Part shown: positions 15,101 through 24,100 of the stretch, in pieces
How positions within the stretch are numbered: the stretch's first letter is position 1
How the letters are laid out: each line of letters starts with the position of its first letter
DNA from: Pectinophora gossypiella
Lineage: Eukaryota; Arthropoda; Insecta; Lepidoptera; Gelechiidae
Direction: 5' to 3'
Length of the DNA: 64,000 nt
Assembly (NCBI RefSeq): GCF_024362695.1
Contig: NC_065421.1
Span: 12,028,598-12,092,597 of the forward strand
The notes under the pieces: model-generated
Seen by the model: the letters and a program-made list of their open reading frames with translations, nothing else
Told to the model about the DNA's origin: nothing
Database searches by the model: none
Made by a program: the position numbers and the translations under genes

Positions 15101-18100
15101 CAGCTGAGCCTACCTCAACACAACCAACATAGCAGTGTGCGAGGCCGCTAGCCGAATTGACGATTTATCTATGAAGGTGAGACGAAAGGCGAGCGGTCGC
15201 CGACCCTGCTGCGTATGAACAGCGAACACCTATTGGCGCAGTGGGAATTCGGGTTTTCTATCGCTCGCAAATCTTATTTAGCCTGCTATTGATTTTGGGA
15301 ATAATACCAACTTGATTTGCCTGTCTACGCGTCAAGACCGGGCTTCTGATAAAAGGAGGATTCTGGAAACTACTACTCAATTGCCTTGTTCTGATGGTGC
15401 TTCGTAGAAAAGCGCGTATGGATGCCATTAATTATGCTCTTGATAGAACATGTTTTGCTGGATGAAAGCAGGAATCTCATATTCTTGGTAATCATAAACA
15501 TCCACTTAGGTAAAAGTGACGGAGACGTAATATTTTTTTGTGTCATCCTAAATGTCCTAAGTATTTAGTATTCTTGGAATTGAGAAAATGTCAGGCGAGG
15601 TAATATGCCTTAGCGTCTCAGGGGGGCTTCTAGTGCGGCGGAGGCGGCGGCGCGGCCCAGTGCCCGCGTGACACAGACACACAGACCTACACCAACACCG
15701 CCGCTGTTGCCGTGTCTATTGTCATTGTTCGCCAATGTTTGCGCGCCTTCAATGCCACGGACTTCTGACAGCTGCTTTATTTTATGATAGATTCTCTACT
15801 TGTTTATTAGTTCTAAATACAATTTCTTCGACTAATATATTTGTCGTTGAGACTCTGTCTGGAGAAGATTGTAGGTTTTCCACTCTGAAAGAAATCGATT
15901 TCCCCTACCTAGTCCTGACCTTACCTAATTTGACGGTTTTGTTTTGTTTCTTGAAGTATTTCGCCGGATATTCTTTTCCATATCGTTTTCATTCACGTAT
16001 CATCATATTTATGAACCTCACTTCATATATAAGTGCATATTTTACATAATAGTTGCTATATAGTTATTTTTAAATTGTTTGTTTGCCAAGATAAACTAGT
16101 TTTCTTCACATTAGTCGTCATCGGATGCATTATTAGTAAATACCTTTGTATCAGCCGGCTTACATAGGTTGTGTCATGCCTGTTTTATCATTAGTGTAGC
16201 GGCAATGTCAATGGTACAGTGAACTCTGTTGAGCATCCTTGAAACTTTTATTATCGTAGATAGATAAGTTGTTTTTTTGCAATAGCTCGGGTAAAAATAA
16301 TCGAGATAGGTCTGGGTGTTTTCGTTTCACGTTTTTGATTTCGTTTGCTGCACGTGGCTTGGATGTGCGTTGTTAGATACTTTGCAGGCTTAGGTACTTT
16401 GTTGATAGACAGGTGCCCATTAGGGTAACCACCATCTTAATTTGACAGGAGTAAAACTAGCTCTATCTCTTTTTTGCATTTATTACAAGTGAAGGACGGG
16501 ACTAGTTAAAGAGTTTGTGTCCTCCAGAATTATTTTTTTGGCCGTTTATTGTAGATTTCAAAGCCTTACTAGGACCACTACTACTCTGCCTGCTCTGGGG
16601 GCCATCTCGCTCGCGTCAGACAGAGTACTGCGGGGCGGAAGGCAAGAAGGAAGCCACTGCTCTATTTTTCCCTAAAAAGAAGCATAGAGAAAGCTACTCC
16701 GACAAGAGCGTTGCTCTTAAAATAGTGATGATTGTAGATTTCCCGTAAGTGGCATTACTTGGTCGGACAAATGACTCTCACTGGGGCAATCGACAATGAC
16801 AGTGACAAAAATGTACGCCTGAGTAAATGTCCTAAAAAGACATAAAAAATATAGGTATACATTTCAATAACACAGACTGAACTGAACTTATCAAAAGTAT
16901 TTAAAATGTATCAAAATTACTGCGTAGACGCAGGTCAAGATCAGACCCGAATTTTTTTCACATCCGATAACATCCTCCGAGACCGATAATTTTTTAGTAA
17001 AAATGGAAGAGTGCAATTGCCCTCAGCTATGGGCACTTAAGGCCGTTTAACTGCATTGTTACATGCGAATCAAACAGGCACATAGAGCAACACGGGCCTC
17101 CGTGAACCGGAGGGGAGTATCCATCCATAGCGTTAGTTGTCAATACAACACTTTCTGCCAGTTTTCGCGCGGCGGGAAGGTGTGAGACGTCACATTGTGG
17201 TTGTACCAATAGGCTAGTTTCCTACTAGTTCAAATTCAAAAATATCTTTATTCAGTAGGTAACATAGTTACACTTTGAATCGTAAATTTTCACACAACGA
17301 ACGTCTCGTCCGCCTAAAACTACTGCAGCTTCTCACAACCTGTATAGCCGGGGAAAAGAAGCTGCAAGAAAAACCTCGGCACAGGGCCCTAGACGTTCTT
17401 TAAAAAAATAAAATAAAAAAAATATTTTTATACAATTGAGTTGTCAAATCAGTTACTTTTTACTAAATGTCAAAACACGAAATTATTATGGAATTTGTAT
17501 GAAAAACACACTGTGACGTCATAGAAAAACGTGATAAAATGTAGGACTTATTATTACGTTTTTTTAGATTAAAATTCATGAATAAGTTAAATAGAAAAAA
17601 GAAAATGTTCTTCGTTAGTTTTAAATCTGTCTTTACTTAGTAATCAGTATTTCATAATTTATCTTGTACCTAGTACACGACCCAATTGTCGACAAAAGGA
17701 CTATCGACAAATTCAAAAATTCGTTTAGGGAAATCAGGTTTAAAATATGATATTGACAAAAATAGAGTGGATGAAATATTATTGATGAAATGACAGGTAA
17801 AACAAGGACCAGTGGGTTAATACAGTCATGAATAATATCATGTAGCCACTTTAGAACCCTGTCGCATTATCATATTTGACATTTAATGAGACTTAAGGTT
17901 TAGTTTGTCAAAAAAGCTGATGTGACATGGTATCATATTAGTACTCGTGAGCGTACGTTAAAGTACTTATTGGCCAGAAATACGATGTTTTAACTTTCAG
18001 CTAAGTACTACTAAGTATTTAGTGACCCATCTTCTTCTTAGGTATTATAATAAAAGATTCCACAGCTGTTTTATTGAAGTGAGGAACGTAAAAGAAAAAC

Positions 18101-21100
18101 AAAGTCACGGCTTGCTGTCTTGAATGCAATTTTAAATTCTCTACCTCATTATGTTTACTTTACAAGTCTAGTATTCTTTATGCAGTGCATACAGACAAAG
18201 GGTTTACTGGAGACACGTTGGTCGGAATGCTACGTGATTATTTCATCAATTGTAATTTTTTTTAATCAGTTTTTTTTTAATTTTGAAATGAGTCTGTGAT
18301 TTGGATTGTTGTGAACCTTTCTAAATAGGTTAGTAGCACTAGTATTAGATGCTATATTTTCGGTCGCGAATCCGTCCGTGTGGATTTCAGCTGTTCCTAT
18401 ACACCCCCATTTCATCTCAGAAATATGATGTTTCCCTAGGTTTCAAACTATCTCCATGTGAAATTCCATCTAAATTTTGTTAAGCGTGAAAAGGTAGTGG
18501 AGATAGTGAAGTGATAGTGAAGTTCGACAGTTTTCAGCAGCATGTGTGTCACTGATAGGTTTAATAGTCTCTGATACTACGAGTTGCGACCACTGATGTG
18601 CTGCCAGTAAAATGGCGAAAAAAATTATATAAAAAGAGATTTATTACCTAACCTTTAGCCCAAGAAAGAAAAAATTGAAAAAGGAAAGCAGCCAGTGTCC
18701 TTAATATTCTTCTTCTTCTATTGTGTGGGTTGTGAGGTGGAGTACCAACCTCATCAACCCTGGTGTTACGGTTACTATTGACATGGCTCATGTAACGACT
18801 AAGTACTTACATCAGTAAGTAGTAACCGGGACCACCGGCTTAACGTGCCTTTCGAAGCACGGATCGTCTTACTTTCGGACAATCTGGTGATCAGCCAGTA
18901 ATGTCCTAACCAAACTTGGGACCACAAAGTAATTTTTGTGATATGTCCCCACCGGGAATCGAACCCAGGACCTCCGGATCTTGAGTGCGCTCAACCACTG
19001 GACCACGGAGGTCGTTAATATTAAAGAGATTTTACAACGGGAATATTCCCGCTTTGGGGACATTCCCGGAAACGACACATCAGTGGTTGTAACCCAGTTC
19101 AGGCGTGAATATATCTGTCTGTTTCAGTGTTAACTAAGTCCTGTGACCTTCAAGTCTCATAATTCGGAATTAACATAAATCGAACAATTTACTTATACCT
19201 GTATTGCACCGTCCCCGACTCCAATATGTAGCAAGATCATTCACCCTAAGGTTAAGGAAGGAATTGCTATTTAGCAATAAGGCCGCCGATTATACTTCTC
19301 CTGTCACATTTGTAATTTTTTTTAGTGTTGTGTTTATAATAATAAAGCAACGGCCTCCGTGGTCCAGTGGTTGAGCGTTGTGCTCACGATCTGGAGGTCC
19401 TGGGTTCGATTCCCAGTGGGGACATATCACAAAAATTACTTTGTGGTCCCTAGTTTGGTTAGGACATTACAGGCTGATCACCTGATTGTCCGAAAGTAAG
19501 ACGATCCGTGCTTCGGAAGGCACGTTAAGCCGTTGGTCCCGGTTACTACTTACTGTGTAAGTACGTAGTCGTTATAAATGAGTCATGTCAGGGGCCTTTG
19601 GCGGCTCAATAGTAACCCTGACACCAGGGTTGATGAGGTTGGTAATTCGCCTCACAACCCACACGATAGAAGAAGATAGAAGAAGAATAATAAAGCGTTT
19701 TTGTATTGTATTATATTGTATTGTTTGTTGCAGGTACAAATGATGTCAGCGGTGGGCGCGGAGCCTATGCTACGCCGCGTGAAGCAAGAGGCAGAGCCTC
19801 CGCCACAGTACTCCCCGCCGGACCACCAGGAACTGCAGAGACCGATGATTATGCAGCCCGAGGTACATACATTATCATAAGCATCATTATGAGTTTTTGG
19901 CAGCTGATTAATAACCCTGACGCCAGGGTTGATGAGCTCGGTTATTGATTTTACAACCCACACGACAAAGGATTTGCTCTTGGCCCCAGACTTGCCCGAA
20001 GGCATTGACGAGGCCTAAGATGGAGCTCGCCCAGAAGGTGCCTATTCACTCTGGCCTTGAAAGCACCCGGGTTATATGCATTCGGAAACACAGAACACGG
20101 CAAAGAACTAGTGCTTAATAAACCTGTAACCTTATTTCCAGTTGGAGCTCGAGCCAAAAGAAGAGATGAAGTTTTGCGTGTCCCCGGGTGACACAATAGT
20201 GGGTAACACGAGCCCTGAGCAGCAGCACTGTTCGTCAACCACCGCCGCGGCCGCCAGCGGAGCCCGAGATGACGACGCGCCACGCAGGCTGTGTCTCGTG
20301 TGTGGAGATGTCGCTTCGGGGTTCCACTATGGAGTGGCCAGCTGTGAAGCTTGCAAGGCGTTCTTTAAGCGGACTATACAGGTTGGCTGATAAACCTTAG
20401 CTTCTTTAAAGTTGCAATCCGCCGGCGTGGTCGACGATTTCCCTCATTCAGCGCTTATCGCTATCGACCCATTAGGGTCGATTAATTCTTTCAAATATTT
20501 TTCCTCTCAGACGACGCCCTGAGCCGAGGTTCGCGCCCAACTGGGCACCCTCAAGCCTGTTGTCTTAAACGTTGTACCGGGTGAGAGCCTTCAGCGCTCT
20601 CCATTTGTCCGGCCAAGTAGTTAATGCCATCTGCGGCAAATCTACAATAAGTCACGTCAAAAAAAAAAAAAATTAAAGTTGCAAGACCGTCCTTTTAAAA
20701 TCCAAATTGTGTCAGGAACTCTCGGCCTTAGGAGGTTAAGTGATCACTTGTCATTATATTCTTAGCTTATTCTTTACTTTTCATCACGGGAAACCTTTTG
20801 AAACTTCAATGTGAGAAAATATATGTCCTCTGCTACATGATGGACTGTCTACTCTTTGCCCAGCAGTGAGATATAATAGGCTACAAAAAACATATGTTAT
20901 ACACACGTATTACATAATATTATGTATTTTTAATATATGTTTTATGTGCAATAGAGAGTTTTGTATTGTATATTAATGAAAACTAATCATCACAATTGGT
21001 TCCAGGGCAACATAGAATATACGTGTCCCGCGTCAAACGAGTGCGAGATCAACAAGCGGCGGCGGAAGGCGTGCCAGGCGTGCCGGTTCCGCAAGTGCCT

Positions 21101-24100
21101 GCGCACGGGCATGCTGCGCGAGGGCGTGCGCCTGGACCGCGTGCGCGGCGGCCGCCAGAAGTACCGCCGCGCGCCCGACCAGCCGCCGCAGCACGCGCCG
21201 CGCCCGCAGCTCGACGACATCAAGGTACCGCCTCGCAATTCATCTTTGTGGTGCCTAGCTTGCTTACGATATTACAGGCTGGTCACATCGAAGCAATTCA
21301 TCTAAGAAAGCAATATTGCTATTTGACATTTGTTGCGCAAGTTAGATGATCCGTGTTTCGGAAGGCACGCTAAGCCGTTGGCCCCTGTTACTACTTGCTA
21401 ACGTAGTAAGTAGTCGTTACATCAGCCATGTCACGGGTATCGACCCACACAAGGGTTGATGAGGTTGGTAATCCATCTCACAACCCACAAGATAGGAGAA
21501 GAGATGTAATGTTTTCTTCTATCGTGTGGTTTGTGAAGTGGATTACCAAACTCATCTACCCTTATGTCGGTCGAGGTTATTATTGAGCCGCTGAAGGCAT
21601 CTTTACATGACATAATAAATACTTTATTGCACACAGGAAATATAGAAAGAATAAATTAGGCGGAATCCAGTTTTCTTTTGTTTTTTGTCTGGAATTGATT
21701 CCTTTTTTGATTGAGCCTGGAATTTCCTGTCGGAAAAGTTTAGTATTTTTTAAAATTATTTTCAGTTCTATACTTTTGCGACGGAAAATACCACTTGATA
21801 TCGACTCTGAATCATCTCAAAGAGTTTTCGTTTCGATGTCACTAACACCCATTTCTGTCTAGGTTTTTTGTATGTTTTTCTTCAATCTTTTTCTCTTTGT
21901 TTCTTCAAACAATCATTAGTTCAAAAGACTATAAGCAGTTTCGTTGTGTGAAATAAGTGACGCGACTGGAGCTACCACCAGTGCCACAGCCTCCTACTTT
22001 ATGTTGTATGATTCCTTTTTAATTCGTTTTTTTGTATAAATCATTCCAGGTCTTAGAAGCGTTATCATCGTACGAGCCGGAGTTGTTGACCTGCGGCGCG
22101 CCCCCCGCCGGCGTGACGGAGCCCAGCGCTAAGACCCTCGCGTTGCTGGCTGACCTGTATGACAGGGAGCTGGTGAACGTCATCGGGTGGGCCAAGCAGA
22201 TACCCGGGTTCACTGACCTGCAGCTTAATGACCAGGTGAGAATGGGTAATGTTTTGAATGTCATAAAGGCTATAGAAATCAAAAATCTTATCTTATTAAT
22301 ATTATAAATGTGACAGTTTGTGAGTATGTATTTTTGGATCTTTGTTACTCTTTCACGCAAGAACTACTTGGGATGTAATCCTTAGTTTACGCTATAAGTT
22401 ATGTGAAAGATATATCGTTTTAATCAAATACCTATGGTCCATCAAACGAAAATTCGAGAAATTACCTAACATTATAATTCGAGAAATTACCTTGAAGAGC
22501 ATAGCAACATTGGCCAGTTTTCACCGACTTATAAACAATAGTTCAAGGCACTCTCACGTATTCGCTTTTATTTTTAAATGAACACTTTTTCAACTCAAGC
22601 GCACGCGTTACATTTGGCACGCAATCAGGAGTTTTTTACTGCCTCAAATATTCGAAACTTTGGCAGTTTATGAAGGAAAGCATTCGACACGACGTTTTTT
22701 AAAAGAAAACAGCGTATGATATTTTAAAAATGAATTACTCATGTTTGCCAATTCAATTTATGACGTAAATGTTGACGTCAATCTTTTGTATCTTTATACG
22801 GCTCATACGACGAGTACATACATACTTAAGTAAATAGTAGCCGGGTGATCGACTGCTAAACGTACCCTCCGAATCACGGATCATCTTTCTTTCGGACAAT
22901 AGATAGCAGTCTGCAATTTCCTTACCGAACAAAGGACAGTCACAAAGTGATTTCGACAATGTCCCCATCGGGAATCGAAGCCGAACCTCCAGATCTTGAA
23001 CACAACGCGCTAACCACTAAACTAGAGCATTATAGTGAACATAAGGTCTTCTTCTATCGTGTGGGTTGTGAGGTGGATTACCAACCTCATCAACCCTGGT
23101 GTCAGGGTTACTATTGAGCCGCCAAAGGCCCCTGTTACATCAGTAAGTAGTAACCGGGACCAACGGCTTAACGTGCCTTCCGAAGCACGGATCGTCTTAC
23201 TTTCGGACAATCAGGTGATCAGCCTGTAATGTCCAAACCAAAGTAGAGATCATATTTATTATCCACTTTAAAGCGATTTTTGTGATATGTCTCCACCGGG
23301 ATTTGAACCCGGGACCTCCAAATCGTGTCCAACGCTCAACCACTGGACCACGAAGGTCGTTAAATAAGGTAACCGCCTATTTTGAAAAAAAAAATCGAAT
23401 GTGATTTTCTTCAACAAAAGCTCGATTTTTTCCATGAATTTAATTCCGGGTAAAAATTGAGACCACAATTTTTACCTGCTTTGAAACTAGCTCGTTAACA
23501 AAAACACAACCGACGGTGAGTTTTCAAAAAAATCACTTACCCAGGTGTTACTAAAGGCGACGAAATCTGACATCCATCTCTCTCTGTCCACAGATGCGGC
23601 TCCTCCAAAGCACATGGGCGGAGATGCTGAGCCTGACCATCGCGTACCGCTCCATGTCGGGCGGCGGCGGCACCGTGCGCCTGCGCTTCGCCAACGACCT
23701 CACGCTGGATGAACAGCAGGCGCGGGAGATCAATGCAGGGGACTTGTTCGTACAGGTATGCAATATATTGTTTATTTCATTCATTTCATCAGCTTGGAAA
23801 GAGTATTGTACCAAAGACTTAGTGAATATTGAATGAAAAGAATTTTTTTTTTTATGTTTTATGTCATTGTGGTTAGATCCCCAATCCCCACATTCCCGAA
23901 AAATGCATTTTCGGAGGTATGTGATCTAATCTGTATTGGGCTGGTTTTCCCTCTGAGTCTACAGGAATTAGCACTTATAATCCAAGAATATTCAACCTGT
24001 TCGCATGTAGGTTGTGTAAAATTGTTTCGAGGTTTACGCGGTTAATGGCTCCGATTGCTGCAGACACGTCCTAATTTTATTTTAAGTTATACCCGTCATT

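Larger units (their letters stand above)
6837..19733 (+). other. Long ERR intron upstream of exon 2
   Basis: This 12.9 kb intron is a repeat reservoir. It holds a perfect palindrome (7222-7261), several tRNA-headed SINEs, a foldback MITE (12686-12839), a CRE-bearing repeat (13040-13230 and 17209-17690) and a MITE (17819-17957). It also holds CpG-rich pockets at 10.25, 10.75, 11.2 and 15.6 kb. No conserved exon was recognised apart from the candidate ORF at 10226-10471. Confidence 0.7.

Noticed and set aside
19349..19440. A tRNA gene, suggested by A and B boxes
   Set aside because: The same sequence recurs as the head of many SINEs with target duplications, and the arms do not form a full cloverleaf.
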